From Candidatus Babelota bacterium (GTDB lineage: Bacteria; Babelota; Babeliae; Babelales; Vermiphilaceae): a stretch of 64,000 nucleotides of DNA. Below the pieces are notes generated by a model, which was given only the letters and a program-made list of their open reading frames with translations, ran no database searches and was not told where the DNA came from. Positions within the stretch are counted from its first letter, which is position 1, and each line of letters opens with the position of its first letter. The stretch spans positions 186,001 through 250,000 of the forward strand of contig JAJCZD010000005.1 of assembly GCA_029262615.1 (NCBI GenBank). The letters are read 5' to 3'. Positions 24,985-33,106 of this stretch are shown in pieces. A program made the translations under genes and the position numbers.

Positions 24985-25723
24985 GCATCTTTTTGCACTC
25001 TATGTTCCTGAACTCATTCATCGTGTTGAAAAAAGCGATCAGCATCTTATTATTAAAGATAAAAATTTTTTTCATCGAGTTGTACATGTTCTGCGCTTAA
25101 AGAAAGAAGATTCAATACAATTATTTGACCAACAGCATCATGCCAATACAAAACTTAAAAAAATTGAAAAAAAAGACACCGTTATTTTTGCGATAGAATC
25201 GATAGAAAAAAACAGAGAGATTTTCCCTAAAATTACCCTTCTATTGCCTGTTTTAAAAAAAGATGCACTCGAGCAAGCCGTAAATAGTGCAACCCAACTT
25301 GGGGCAAACACCATCCAACTGATCATAACACAAAAAATGCAGCGCAAGTGGCAAGGGAAAAGAGAATTAGACCGACTACAAAAAATAATCATTGCGTCTG
25401 CAGAGCAGGCAAAAAATTTTTCATTGCCCACAATAATTGAACCTCTTGAGCTAGAAGAAGTAATTGCCACATATAAAAACACACATCGTTTTTTTGCCGA
25501 TGCTAATGGCCAACATCTTTTGGAAGTAATATATACATTAGATAAAGAAGAATTGTCATCTTTGGATATCCTATTGGCAATTGGGCCAGAAGCAGACTTA
25601 ACTTCTGAGGAGAAAAAAAACTTGAGGCAAGCAGGATTCACCTTTGTAAGACTTACTAGCACCATTCTTCGCGCTGAGCAAGCTTCCTCTCTTGTTCTTG
25701 GTATTTTTAGAGCATTGCTTTAG
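24977..25723 (+). CDS. rsmE: 16S rRNA (uracil(1498)-N3)-methyltransferase RsmE
   Basis: Methylates U1498 of 16S rRNA from SAM. About 248 residues from MNKHLFALY. The N-terminal PUA-like domain is followed by a SPOUT domain with the SAM-knot sequence LAIGPEADLTSEEKK and a C-terminal STILRAEQASSLVLG, both diagnostic. The upstream in-frame start at 24962 would add MQNLL inside the previous gene and is less likely. It overlaps the small secreted gene upstream. Confidence 0.92.
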   Translation: MNKHLFALYVPELIHRVEKSDQHLIIKDKNFFHRVVHVLRLKKEDSIQLFDQQHHANTKLKKIEKKDTVIFAIESIEKNREIFPKITLLLPVLKKDALEQAVNSATQLGANTIQLIITQKMQRKWQGKRELDRLQKIIIASAEQAKNFSLPTIIEPLELEEVIATYKNTHRFFADANGQHLLEVIYTLDKEELSSLDILLAIGPEADLTSEEKKNLRQAGFTFVRLTSTILRAEQASSLVLGIFRALL

Positions 25724-25786
25724 CCCTTCTCTTTAAAAACAACTGCCATTTTCCTTATACTAAAAAAGAAACTAAAAAGGTTGAAT

Positions 25787-26722
25787 ATGAAGAAAAAATG
25801 GCAGCCACCAAAAGATATTGGATTACTTCTTGGTATGTTGCTTGTTTTTAGTGGCATAATGGGCTTGGTTAATGGTAAAAATATACAAAAAGAAAAAAAG
25901 ATTGCACCTGCATTAATTAAAAATTTAACTCCTGCACAGTTATATGATTATATTTTTCCATTAATTACTTCTAAAAGCGTAGAAGCTATTGCCCAGATTT
26001 TAAAATACGTGACCTTTGATAAAAAACTTGAAATAACAAAAAAAATTATTTCCAATGAAGAAGGATCATTAGACCGTAATGATAAACTCCAGTTTTTATA
26101 TGCCGTCGTTCTGCATCATATAAATGATAAACAAAATCAAGAAGCATTATTTAACCTTATATTAAAAGAAAAACATCTCCTAGAAGGCACACCACTTTTG
26201 TATATTGCCGCTAATACACTCTATGATAAAGCTATTCCCCACCTTCTTAAGTGGCATGAAATACAAATGGAGAAAAAAATCAAAACTTCTGCCATACGAT
26301 ATATGAAACAACACGGAATAAATGCAACGGTAGAAAAAAATAACTTGAATGCTCTTAAAAAAATGGTTAAACATGGGGTTGGTATTGATAAAAATATTGC
26401 CAATGATCTGCTTTGGGAGTCTATTGCGAAAAATGTTGATCCAGGGTTCATCAATTACTTAAAGACTCTTGATGCTGATATGAACTATTCTCAAGATGGC
26501 ATACAAACTGTTTTACATTTTGCTATTGAACAAGGAAACCCATACCTAGTGCGCGCACTTTTGGAAAATGGAGCTAATCCAAATAAAATACTCAATGAAA
26601 AAGTGGGGTCACCACTGCAACAAGTACTGGTCCAAACGGCAAAAAATAATAAACTTAAAAAAAATAACCGCATTAATGTCCAAATTGATTTAATTTTGCG
26701 CGAATTTGGCGCACGGCGCTAA
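25787..26722 (+). CDS. Membrane-anchored ankyrin-repeat protein
   Basis: About 311 residues from the ATG at 25787, preceded by AAAAAGG at suitable distance. An N-terminal transmembrane segment (IGLLLGMLLVFSGIMGLV) lacks an evident cleavage site. Helical repeats follow. The best ankyrin units are TPLLYIAANTLYDKAIPHLL and, near residue 245, TVLHFAIEQGNPYLVRALLE followed by NGANPNK. It probably mediates protein-protein contacts at the envelope. It is followed by a dispersed repeat (26745). Confidence 0.75.
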   Translation: MKKKWQPPKDIGLLLGMLLVFSGIMGLVNGKNIQKEKKIAPALIKNLTPAQLYDYIFPLITSKSVEAIAQILKYVTFDKKLEITKKIISNEEGSLDRNDKLQFLYAVVLHHINDKQNQEALFNLILKEKHLLEGTPLLYIAANTLYDKAIPHLLKWHEIQMEKKIKTSAIRYMKQHGINATVEKNNLNALKKMVKHGVGIDKNIANDLLWESIAKNVDPGFINYLKTLDADMNYSQDGIQTVLHFAIEQGNPYLVRALLENGANPNKILNEKVGSPLQQVLVQTAKNNKLKKNNRINVQIDLILREFGARR

Positions 26723-26798
26723 TTACTTACTTTCTTGAACTAACCCGTTCACCCTGAGCCTGTCGAAGGTCATGCCTAATTATTCACTTTCTTGAACT
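26721..26798. repeat. Short GC-rich dispersed-type repeat flanked by a 21-bp direct duplication
   Basis: The core at 26745-26769 reads CCGTTCACCCTGAGCC then TGTCGAAGG, a palindromic sequence I recall as a widespread short interspersed repeat in many bacterial genomes. It is flanked by copies of a 21-bp sequence at 26721-26741 and 26778-26798 (19 of 21 identical). The second copy is the native 3' end of tsaB. The layout suggests insertion with target duplication. Confidence 0.55.
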
Positions 26799-27453
26799 TC
26801 TGTTCTTTCAAATAGATTGGCTGCAGTTGATAAGAAATATTTTTTTTCTCTTGCCATTTTGTCAATGCCATTTTTGCTATTTGGTCAGTAGAAGCATGTA
26901 ATGGATTATCTTCTGGAATAAACGCTTGTTTGCCAAGAATCTCTTGCAGTTCTTTTTTATAAAGCTTTACTCCAGAACCAATAAACCTGATTGGCTGATC
27001 TAGAAATTGTTTTTTTAGTTTTGTTAGAAATAGTCCTATATTTTCATATCCTATTTCTATATTCTGCTCGTGGGCAATGCCAAAATAAACATCGTTGTTA
27101 AATGCATTGAATAATGCAATAGTAATTTGCCAATCTGCACTTGCATTTTCTTGCAACAGAGCAACTAAACTATTAACCCCAATAAGAGGCATGTTGGCTG
27201 CAAAACTAATACCATTAACCGAAGCAATAATGGTTCGCAATGTGGTAAATGGTCCAGGCCCTTGATTTACCGCGATAAACTTCATATCAGAAAGATTGAG
27301 CTGATGAGTCGACAACAGCTTATCAAACAAAACAATAAGATTTTTGCTTATAGTATACTTATGCTCAGAGTACACCTTGATTTGTTTTTGGCCTTGATAC
27401 AATGCAAAGTTTACCCGCTCATAATCGCTGGCAATAACTAAAAAATAGGTCAT
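26776..27453 (-). CDS. tsaB: tRNA threonylcarbamoyladenosine biosynthesis protein TsaB
   Basis: Partner of TsaD in the t6A37 tRNA-modification complex. 225 residues of ASKHA fold. The motif AVNQGPGPFTTLRTIIASVN and ANMPLIGVNSLVALL match TsaB (GPGSFTGLR type). It lacks the metal-binding His pair of TsaD, as expected. It lies 3 bp downstream of the zinc-ribbon gene at 27457. Its 3' end partly duplicates beside the repeat at 26745. Confidence 0.9.
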   Translation of the reverse strand: MTYFLVIASDYERVNFALYQGQKQIKVYSEHKYTISKNLIVLFDKLLSTHQLNLSDMKFIAVNQGPGPFTTLRTIIASVNGISFAANMPLIGVNSLVALLQENASADWQITIALFNAFNNDVYFGIAHEQNIEIGYENIGLFLTKLKKQFLDQPIRFIGSGVKLYKKELQEILGKQAFIPEDNPLHASTDQIAKMALTKWQEKKNISYQLQPIYLKEQKFKKVNN

Positions 27454-27456
27454 ATA

Positions 27457-27630
27457 TTACTTTTTACATTTGTGTTGTTGGTAAAAAATACTAAAGGTAT
27501 CAAATTCAATATTTTTTTCTTTTTTTAATATTATTCTACCGCAATTTAAACACTTCCAACCATCAAAGTTCAAAAAATGATCAAAAAACGATTGCAATAC
27601 CATCAGGCCATTGCATTTCTTACACTGCAT
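27457..27630 (-). CDS. Small zinc-ribbon protein
   Basis: 57 residues. MQCKKCNGLMVLQSFFDHF begins the frame and DGWKCLNCGRI follows; the two CxxC pairs about 24 residues apart form a classic zinc ribbon. AAAGGAG lies 5 nt before the ATG. The stop is 3 bp before tsaB, so the two are co-transcribed. Similar tiny zinc ribbons occur across bacteria without known function. A TTGACA box lies upstream on the minus strand (27751-27746). Confidence 0.75.
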   Translation of the reverse strand: MQCKKCNGLMVLQSFFDHFLNFDGWKCLNCGRIILKKEKNIEFDTFSIFYQQHKCKK

Positions 27631-27722
27631 CACTACTCCTTTTTTATTATCTGTTGCCCCATTACTCCTTTTGTCTCAAAATGCAAATACTATTTGTGCT
27701 TCATCTCTCTTATAATTTTTAA

Positions 27723-27751
27723 ATCTAATGCATTTTATATATTTTTGTCAA
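27723..27751 (-). promoter_or_regulatory. Candidate promoter for the zinc-ribbon-tsaB operon
   Basis: On the minus strand, TTGACA (27751-27746), a 17-bp spacer and TTAGAT (27728-27723). The -35 is perfect and the -10 weak. Confidence 0.35.
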
Positions 27752-27781
27752 CGCTCCTTATGGTAGAGCTTATTGATCAGA

Positions 27782-28186
27782 TCACGCTTTTGTGCGCTCA
27801 TAGGCAAGATAAGTTTCTAAGATAAATGCCGCCGCAATTGCATGCAGTTTTAGCTTATCTTCTTTGGATCGTACTTTTTTGATCTCTTGAGCTTGCTGAC
27901 TGGTATACCGCTCGTCCCATAAAACAAAGGTATGCTCTGGGAATTCTTTTTCTAATTTTTCTTTAAATCGAACTGTTTTTCTGGTTTGCTCACTTTCTGT
28001 ACCGGCTATTGTTTTTGGATAGCCAATTACAATAGTACCAATCGGTTCATCATGTATTAGTTCTTCCAAAAAAATAATCAGTTCTTGTGTTTTTATCGTT
28101 TTGAATGGTCTTGCAAACATTCCTAGTACGTCTGAGATTGCAATGCCAGTCCAAACATCACCAATATCAAAGGCTAATCGTTTCAT
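27782..28186 (-). CDS. ruvX: RuvX/YqgF family pre-16S rRNA nuclease
   Basis: RNase H-fold enzyme implicated in 16S rRNA 5'-end maturation, and annotated elsewhere as a putative Holliday junction resolvase. 134 residues: LAFDIGDVWTGIAISD (first Asp), TIVIGYPKTIAGTESEQ, and LWDERYTSQQAQEI (second acidic site). DIGDVWTG departs from the usual D-x-G-x-x-R-x-G in having Trp at the Arg position. It is monocistronic on the minus strand and divergent from the alanine symporter. Confidence 0.9.
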   Translation of the reverse strand: MKRLAFDIGDVWTGIAISDVLGMFARPFKTIKTQELIIFLEELIHDEPIGTIVIGYPKTIAGTESEQTRKTVRFKEKLEKEFPEHTFVLWDERYTSQQAQEIKKVRSKEDKLKLHAIAAAFILETYLAYERTKA

Positions 28187-28262
28187 ATTTTATCCATTTT
28201 ATATCTGTATTAATTTCAAGTATACTCAATCCAAATAGTTTATGAAATTTAAAGAGGTATTT

Positions 28263-29582
28263 ATGCAAATCGAAGCACTCCTGGATGCAATTAGTAGTCG
28301 TCTATTTGGTTGGCCGTTAATTATGTATGTTGTTGTAATTTGTTTGGTCGCAACCTTTTATTTGGGATTTGTTCAATTTCGATATTTTATCAGTTCCTTC
28401 CGCTATACCTTTTTTCCTCCAAAATCAAGCAAAAAAGCTGACATGACTCCACTGCAAGCATTTATAAACACCTTAAATGCCAGTATTGGCAATGGTAGTT
28501 TAGCCGGTATGGCAGTAGCATTATATTTTGGTGGGCCCGGTGCAGCACTTTGGGTGCTGGTAATGGGTATACTATTAATGGTAATACGTTATGCTGAAGT
28601 TTTTTTGAGTGTATATTATGGCGCTGAAACCGCTGGCAATACTATTTTTGGCGGACCCATGGTTTATTTAAAAAATGCTCTTGGCGGTATGTGGTTACCT
28701 ACTATTTATGCCATAATTTGCTTATTCTTTGGTTTTAGTGGTGGTAATGCAGCCCAAACAAATTCCATCATGTTAGCCTTAACTAGTACCTGGCAAATGT
28801 CGTTATATCCAATTGCTATAGCTCTTGGTTTGCTTGTTTTTTACATTGTCGCTGGTGGTGCTCAGCGAATAGTCAAAGTTTCAGACGCGATTGTACCAAT
28901 AAAGGTTAGTTTATTTTTTATTTCTGCTTTTGCGGTCTTAATCTACCATGCTGGTAATATTATTCCTGCATTATCTCTGATAATAAAAGGAGCTTTTACT
29001 CCTTGGGCAATTGCTGGTGGTGCACTGGGCTATTCTATCCAAGCAGCAATTCGCTATGGAACAAACAATGTAGTTTTTGCAACAGAGTCTGGCCTAGGAA
29101 CTTCTGCAATTTTATTTGGCGCTACTGGATCAACAACGCCAGTCAAAGACGGCATAATGTCCATGCTGACCGCCTTTATTAGTACCATCGTTTGTTTTTT
29201 AGTTTGTCTCTGCATCATAACTAGTGGTGTCATGGAAACTGGCCTTACCAGTACTGCCCTAACTACCGCAGCATATAAAACTGTTTTTGGCACCTCAGGT
29301 GGTGCATTGGTAAGCTTCCTTGCTACTACATTTGGTATTGGTGTTTTGGTTGCCTATGCGTATATTACGCGCGCAGCTTGGCTTTTCTTAACGAATGGCA
29401 GATGGCTTATTCTATTTAATATTCTTTATTGTCTCTTTGCCGTATTTGGCGTGTTAGTTGAGGTAAAACTACTATGGAAGATAGTTGAATTTGCTAATGT
29501 TATTATGCTCGTGATTAACTTATTTGGTATTGTTTGCTTGTTACCTTTGATTAGAAAAAAGTTAATGCAATTCAAAGACTAA
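28263..29582 (+). CDS. Sodium:alanine/glycine symporter (AGCS family)
   Basis: Inner-membrane Na+-coupled amino-acid importer. About 439 residues from the ATG at 28263 (AGAGG upstream), preferred over the in-frame start at 28242. Multiple transmembrane helices and the AGCS signature region NTLNASIGNGSLAGMAVALY followed by GGPGAALW are present, as are FGFSGGNAAQTNS and the YGTNNVVFATESGLGTSA segment. It likely scavenges alanine or glycine from the host. It lies 3 bp upstream of murE, possibly linking alanine supply with cell-wall synthesis. Confidence 0.92.
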   Translation: MQIEALLDAISSRLFGWPLIMYVVVICLVATFYLGFVQFRYFISSFRYTFFPPKSSKKADMTPLQAFINTLNASIGNGSLAGMAVALYFGGPGAALWVLVMGILLMVIRYAEVFLSVYYGAETAGNTIFGGPMVYLKNALGGMWLPTIYAIICLFFGFSGGNAAQTNSIMLALTSTWQMSLYPIAIALGLLVFYIVAGGAQRIVKVSDAIVPIKVSLFFISAFAVLIYHAGNIIPALSLIIKGAFTPWAIAGGALGYSIQAAIRYGTNNVVFATESGLGTSAILFGATGSTTPVKDGIMSMLTAFISTIVCFLVCLCIITSGVMETGLTSTALTTAAYKTVFGTSGGALVSFLATTFGIGVLVAYAYITRAAWLFLTNGRWLILFNILYCLFAVFGVLVEVKLLWKIVEFANVIMLVINLFGIVCLLPLIRKKLMQFKD

Positions 29583-29585
29583 TAT

Positions 29586-30986
29586 ATGTTACCAAAATAT
29601 TTCCCTGTTGCTTGTCATACCGGTTTCATTGGCACTGGATCCATTTTTGTTGCCATTCAAGGCCAAAATCAAAATGGCATCTATTATATTCCAAAAGCAA
29701 TTGAAAACGGTGCAACAACTATTATTATGCAAGAAAAAACTGAGTTACCAAAAGATATTAATGCATTAATAAAACAAAAAAATATTACCTTAATGCGTGT
29801 CCCAAACACACGCAAAGCATTAAGTAAATTCAGTGCAAAGCATGCCGGTTACCCGGCCAAAAAATTGAAAATAATAGGTATAACCGGCACTAAAGGGAAA
29901 ACTTCAACGGCATGGATCTTGGATCATATTCTAAAATCAGCGGGTTACAAAACTGCTTTGCTTGGCACTATTGCTAACAAAATAGGCAATATTATCTTGC
30001 CTCATGATTTGACAACTCCTCAACCAGATTACTTACATCAGTTTTTTAAAACGTGTGTGAAACAGCGTGTTGAATATGTGGTTATGGAAGTTGCGGCTCA
30101 AGCTCTAAGCTTGCATCGAGTCGATGATATTACATTTGATGGGATTATTTTTACCAATTTTGGCAAAGAACATGGAGAGTTTTACCCAACTATGGATCAG
30201 TATTTTGGTGCAAAATGCCACATTTTCAAGCATGCAAAACCCGAGGTGCCAATTTTTATTAATATTGATAATAAGAGTTTAAGGTCACTTAGTGAAAAAA
30301 ATTCTGAGTTTAAAACCTTCGGAATCAACAGCACTGCAGATTATCAAGGATATATTGAAGAACATATAAATCAGTTATTTTTTTCTGTTCAAAACCAACA
30401 AATTCAAGTCCCAACATTATGCGGTAAATACAATATCTATAATTGTTTGGCAGCATTGGCACTGGCTCACCAACTAAAGATTGGTTTCAATTCAATAAAA
30501 CAAGCATTGCAAACCATGCCGTCTATTGCCGGCCGGATGGAAACATATTACCTGCAAAATGGCGTGCAATGCATTATTGATTATGCTCACACACCAGATT
30601 CCTACGAAGCAGTGCTATCTTTGCTTCGCAAAAAAACAGAACATTTGATTGTCGTGTTTGGTTGTGGTGGTTCTCGAGACAAAGAAAAACGCCCAATACT
30701 TGGTTTTATTGCAGCCACGTATGCCGATTTGGTATTATTAACCTCAGATAATCCACGATTTGAAGATCCACAAAAAATCATACTAGATATTCTGGGTGGC
30801 ATCGAAAAAAAAGACTGTGCAAAGGTGCTTATTGAAATCGATCGGAAAAAAGCAATTCAAAAAGCGTGCATTCATGCGCAGACAAAATCTATTATCGTAT
30901 TGCTTGGCAAAGGACGTGATGAATATCAGTTAATAAAAGGAAAAAAATATCATTTTAGTGAAAGGGAAATAATACAAAGACTATAA
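29586..30986 (+). CDS. murE: UDP-N-acetylmuramoyl-tripeptide synthetase MurE
   Basis: Adds the third amino acid to UDP-MurNAc-dipeptide in peptidoglycan synthesis. 466 residues with the Mur ligase P-loop GITGTKGKTSTAWIL, TTPQPDYLHQFF, CGKYNIYNCLAALALA and FGCGGSRDKEKRPILG. The specificity motif DNPRFEDP is the form linked to meso-diaminopimelate. This implies the organism makes its own DAP-type peptidoglycan precursors, consistent with the nearby recycling genes. It is co-directional and nearly abutting with the symporter. Confidence 0.94.
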   Translation: MLPKYFPVACHTGFIGTGSIFVAIQGQNQNGIYYIPKAIENGATTIIMQEKTELPKDINALIKQKNITLMRVPNTRKALSKFSAKHAGYPAKKLKIIGITGTKGKTSTAWILDHILKSAGYKTALLGTIANKIGNIILPHDLTTPQPDYLHQFFKTCVKQRVEYVVMEVAAQALSLHRVDDITFDGIIFTNFGKEHGEFYPTMDQYFGAKCHIFKHAKPEVPIFINIDNKSLRSLSEKNSEFKTFGINSTADYQGYIEEHINQLFFSVQNQQIQVPTLCGKYNIYNCLAALALAHQLKIGFNSIKQALQTMPSIAGRMETYYLQNGVQCIIDYAHTPDSYEAVLSLLRKKTEHLIVVFGCGGSRDKEKRPILGFIAATYADLVLLTSDNPRFEDPQKIILDILGGIEKKDCAKVLIEIDRKKAIQKACIHAQTKSIIVLLGKGRDEYQLIKGKKYHFSEREIIQRL

Positions 30987-30998
30987 TTGGAGGAACAT

Positions 30999-31358
30999 AT
31001 GAAATGGATATTACTATTCTTTTTCTTTTCTATCAGTTGCATGGATAAAACGAAAAAAAGACCAGGGATTAAAAAAAAACTATCTACTTTGGTTAGTCCA
31101 AGAAAATCCCCAACCATTTTGCAACATCAAGAGGTAAGCATCCTATGCAATCAGCAGCAAATGGAGCAAATACAAGATTTGGCTGGAGAACACTTTGTAA
31201 TGGTTCAAAACCAAGAAAGCATAGAAAAAAAACTGAAAATTATACACAATAGCCTTAATTTTTTGATACATGAGCAAAAAAAAATTTCTCAGTGCAATAC
31301 GCTGATGTTTATTTGTTTTTGTACGTGGATACTAAGTTCTATGATTTCTTCTTACTAA
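30999..31358 (+). CDS. Small secreted protein with C-terminal hydrophobic segment
   Basis: About 119 residues from the ATG at 30999; GGAGG 6 nt upstream decides the start. Signal peptide MKWILLFFFFSISC then Met at +1. Either a lipoprotein-like Cys or an SPase I site is possible at SC-M. A basic linker (KKRPGIKKKL) and a helical region precede a C-terminal hydrophobic stretch (LMFICFCTWILSSMISSY). Not recognised. It opens a run of six small secreted genes up to 33027. Confidence 0.65.
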   Translation: MKWILLFFFFSISCMDKTKKRPGIKKKLSTLVSPRKSPTILQHQEVSILCNQQQMEQIQDLAGEHFVMVQNQESIEKKLKIIHNSLNFLIHEQKKISQCNTLMFICFCTWILSSMISSY

Positions 31359-31408
31359 AAGGCAAAACTTGCTAACCTTTTTACAAATAAGCATAAAAAC
31401 ATTATTTT

Positions 31409-31414
31409 TATAAT
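31409..31414 (+). promoter_or_regulatory. Perfect -10 box ahead of the small secreted gene run
   Basis: TATAAT at 31409-31414 lies 30 bp before the start at 31444. No good -35 is seen at 17 bp. Confidence 0.35.
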
Positions 31415-31443
31415 AAAAACAACGTTAAACATAAAGAAACAAA

Positions 31444-31725
31444 ATGAAAAAACTTATTGTTCTATTGATACTGACGACCATTATACCGTTATCTGCGATG
31501 AATAAAGATATCGAATCTCAAAATAAATTACAACCTCAAACGCAGCCTACAACTACCACTCACACTTTACCAAACCTTGCAAACATAACGCCTTCTACAC
31601 ATCAATCCGATTCAAACCCTTCTGTTTGCCTAGAATCTCTAGTAGGAACGGCAGCTGTGATGGGAGTAGTATTTATACCTTCTGCCATGGTTGGCATTCT
31701 TGTTTGGAGTTCGTCTAATTTTTAA
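31444..31725 (+). CDS. Small secreted protein with C-terminal membrane segment
   Basis: 93 residues. Signal peptide MKKLIVLLILTTIIPLSA then Met at +1. A Gln/Thr/Pro-rich disordered middle (NKLQPQTQPTTTTHTLP) is followed by a C-terminal hydrophobic segment (GTAAVMGVVFIPSAMVGILVW) ending SSSNF. The topology is signal peptide, about 45 exposed residues, then a membrane anchor. Function is unknown. It overlaps nothing and is followed after 19 bp by another gene of the same design. Confidence 0.65.
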   Translation: MKKLIVLLILTTIIPLSAMNKDIESQNKLQPQTQPTTTTHTLPNLANITPSTHQSDSNPSVCLESLVGTAAVMGVVFIPSAMVGILVWSSSNF

Positions 31726-31744
31726 AATTAAAAAAGGAAATACT

Positions 31745-32047
31745 ATGAAAAAGTTATTGCTTTTATCTTTTTTTATACCGTGTTGTCAAATAAGCTGCAT
31801 GCAAATTGAAATACAAAAAGAAGATTTCCAAAAACTTTGTGAATCTTTTGAGGGCTATGGTTATGATCTTACAAATATTGGACAAACAGGAAAGGTTGAT
31901 CATCCAGAGGGTATTCAAGACCTAGTGCGTTTTGACAATGTTATAACAAAAAGCATGGTTTGGGGGAAAAGAGAAATTGCCTCCAAAGCAGGAATGTGCG
32001 CAACAATAGTATGCCTTGGAACCTGGTACCTTTTTAATTGGTCATAG
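31745..32047 (+). CDS. Small secreted protein with short C-terminal hydrophobic segment
   Basis: About 100 residues from the ATG at 31745. The in-frame extension to 31691 lies inside the previous gene and lacks a signal peptide. Signal peptide MKKLLLLSFFIPCCQISC then Met at +1. A charged middle is followed by MCATIVCLGTWYLFNWS at the very end. Not recognised. Preceded by AAAAAGGAAA. Confidence 0.65.
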   Translation: MKKLLLLSFFIPCCQISCMQIEIQKEDFQKLCESFEGYGYDLTNIGQTGKVDHPEGIQDLVRFDNVITKSMVWGKREIASKAGMCATIVCLGTWYLFNWS

Positions 32048-32060
32048 AATTAGGAATATA

Positions 32061-32393
32061 ATGAAAAAAAATGCTCTTATTTTACTTTTTATTTTTATTA
32101 GTTTCACCCATACAATGCAACGAAGGCCAAAAATACAGGTAATGGAAGGTGATCAAATAACCAATTTGACTCCAGAGGAACAAGCAAAAATAAAGGGGCT
32201 TGAGTTGTTGCTTTCAAGTCCTAATGCTACAACTTCCATGATGAGGGAAAATGTACGGTTAAAAAAGTCACTTGATTCTTGTTGGGATTTTGATTGCTGT
32301 TGCCCGTTTCTTTCTACTTTTCTAGGTACAGGATTGCTTATAGCAGCAGTAACTAATTATTTTGACTCTGACATGCAAGATCATTCTGAATAA
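32061..32393 (+). CDS. Small secreted Cys-containing protein with C-terminal hydrophobic segment
   Basis: About 110 residues from the ATG at 32061 (AGGAA upstream). Signal peptide MKKNALILLFIFISFTHT then Met at +1, then a basic start (QRRPKIQ). Near the C-terminus a cysteine cluster (CWDFDCCCP) runs into a hydrophobic segment (FLSTFLGTGLLIAAVTNYF). The same arrangement, Cys cluster plus hydrophobic end, recurs at 35413. Function unknown. Confidence 0.65.
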   Translation: MKKNALILLFIFISFTHTMQRRPKIQVMEGDQITNLTPEEQAKIKGLELLLSSPNATTSMMRENVRLKKSLDSCWDFDCCCPFLSTFLGTGLLIAAVTNYFDSDMQDHSE

Positions 32394-32404
32394 AAAAGGA
32401 ATTC

Positions 32405-32743
32405 ATGAAAAAAGTATTATTAAGTCTTTTAAGCTTTACACTCCTTATCCGTGCAATGCATACCCAGCAATTAATCGTTGAAAGAAAAGATGGAAAAGAA
32501 CTAAATTCTTCTGAACTGCAAACTTTTTCAAAGTTAAATATAAGACAAAATGGAATAAGTGAAGCTTTATGGGTCCCAGACAAAACAAGGCCTGAAAGAG
32601 AAAAAGAAATTGCACAAAAGATTAAAGCCAAAAAAGCGATCCTGATCACTGTTATTCAACTACCTGAACTAAAAAAATTACAAAATAATACAAATTATAA
32701 ATTATCCCCTTATAAACTTGACCTTCATAACCTCCTAACATAG
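32405..32743 (+). CDS. Small secreted protein, unknown function
   Basis: 112 residues. Signal peptide MKKVLLSLLSFTLLIRA then Met at +1. The mature part is soluble (IVERKDGKELNSSELQTFSK) with a helical Lys-rich centre and no C-terminal anchor. Preceded by AAAAAAGGAATTC. It is part of the tandem run of secreted genes. No family is recognised. Confidence 0.65.
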   Translation: MKKVLLSLLSFTLLIRAMHTQQLIVERKDGKELNSSELQTFSKLNIRQNGISEALWVPDKTRPEREKEIAQKIKAKKAILITVIQLPELKKLQNNTNYKLSPYKLDLHNLLT

Positions 32744-32790
32744 TACTAATAAAGCATGTAATTGAAACGTATTTATGAAAGATAAATAAT

Positions 32791-33027
32791 ATGAAAAAAC
32801 TATTAGTATCCATTATTATTCCTGCTTCAATTTTTGCAATGGATTCTCAAGAAAATGCAATAAAGAAAAAACCCTCTTTAAGACCTACTATTCTAACTTA
32901 TTACATCCCAAAAAATACACAAACTAAAAAATCTAAGAAGAGTGTTCATATACCAACTGGCCTCACTATGACTGAAGAACTTTTTCAATTACCCAGTTTT
33001 ATACTTTTGGTTTTGTCCTTAGGGTAG
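32791..33027 (+). CDS. Very small secreted protein
   Basis: 78 residues. Signal peptide [16 protein letters not shown] then Met at +1. The basic middle ([24 protein letters not shown]) is followed by a hydrophobic end ([12 protein letters not shown]). It is the last member of the run before hppA. The Shine-Dalgarno is weak, so the call rests mainly on the signal peptide. Confidence 0.55.
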   Translation: MKKLLVSIIIPASIFAMDSQENAIKKKPSLRPTILTYYIPKNTQTKKSKKSVHIPTGLTMTEELFQLPSFILLVLSLG

Positions 33028-33106
33028 CTTTACAAATAACTTGCTTAGAAGTATCCTAAAACCTTTGGTAAATCATTGTTTTAACACACTTTTTATGAGG
33101 TTTTGT

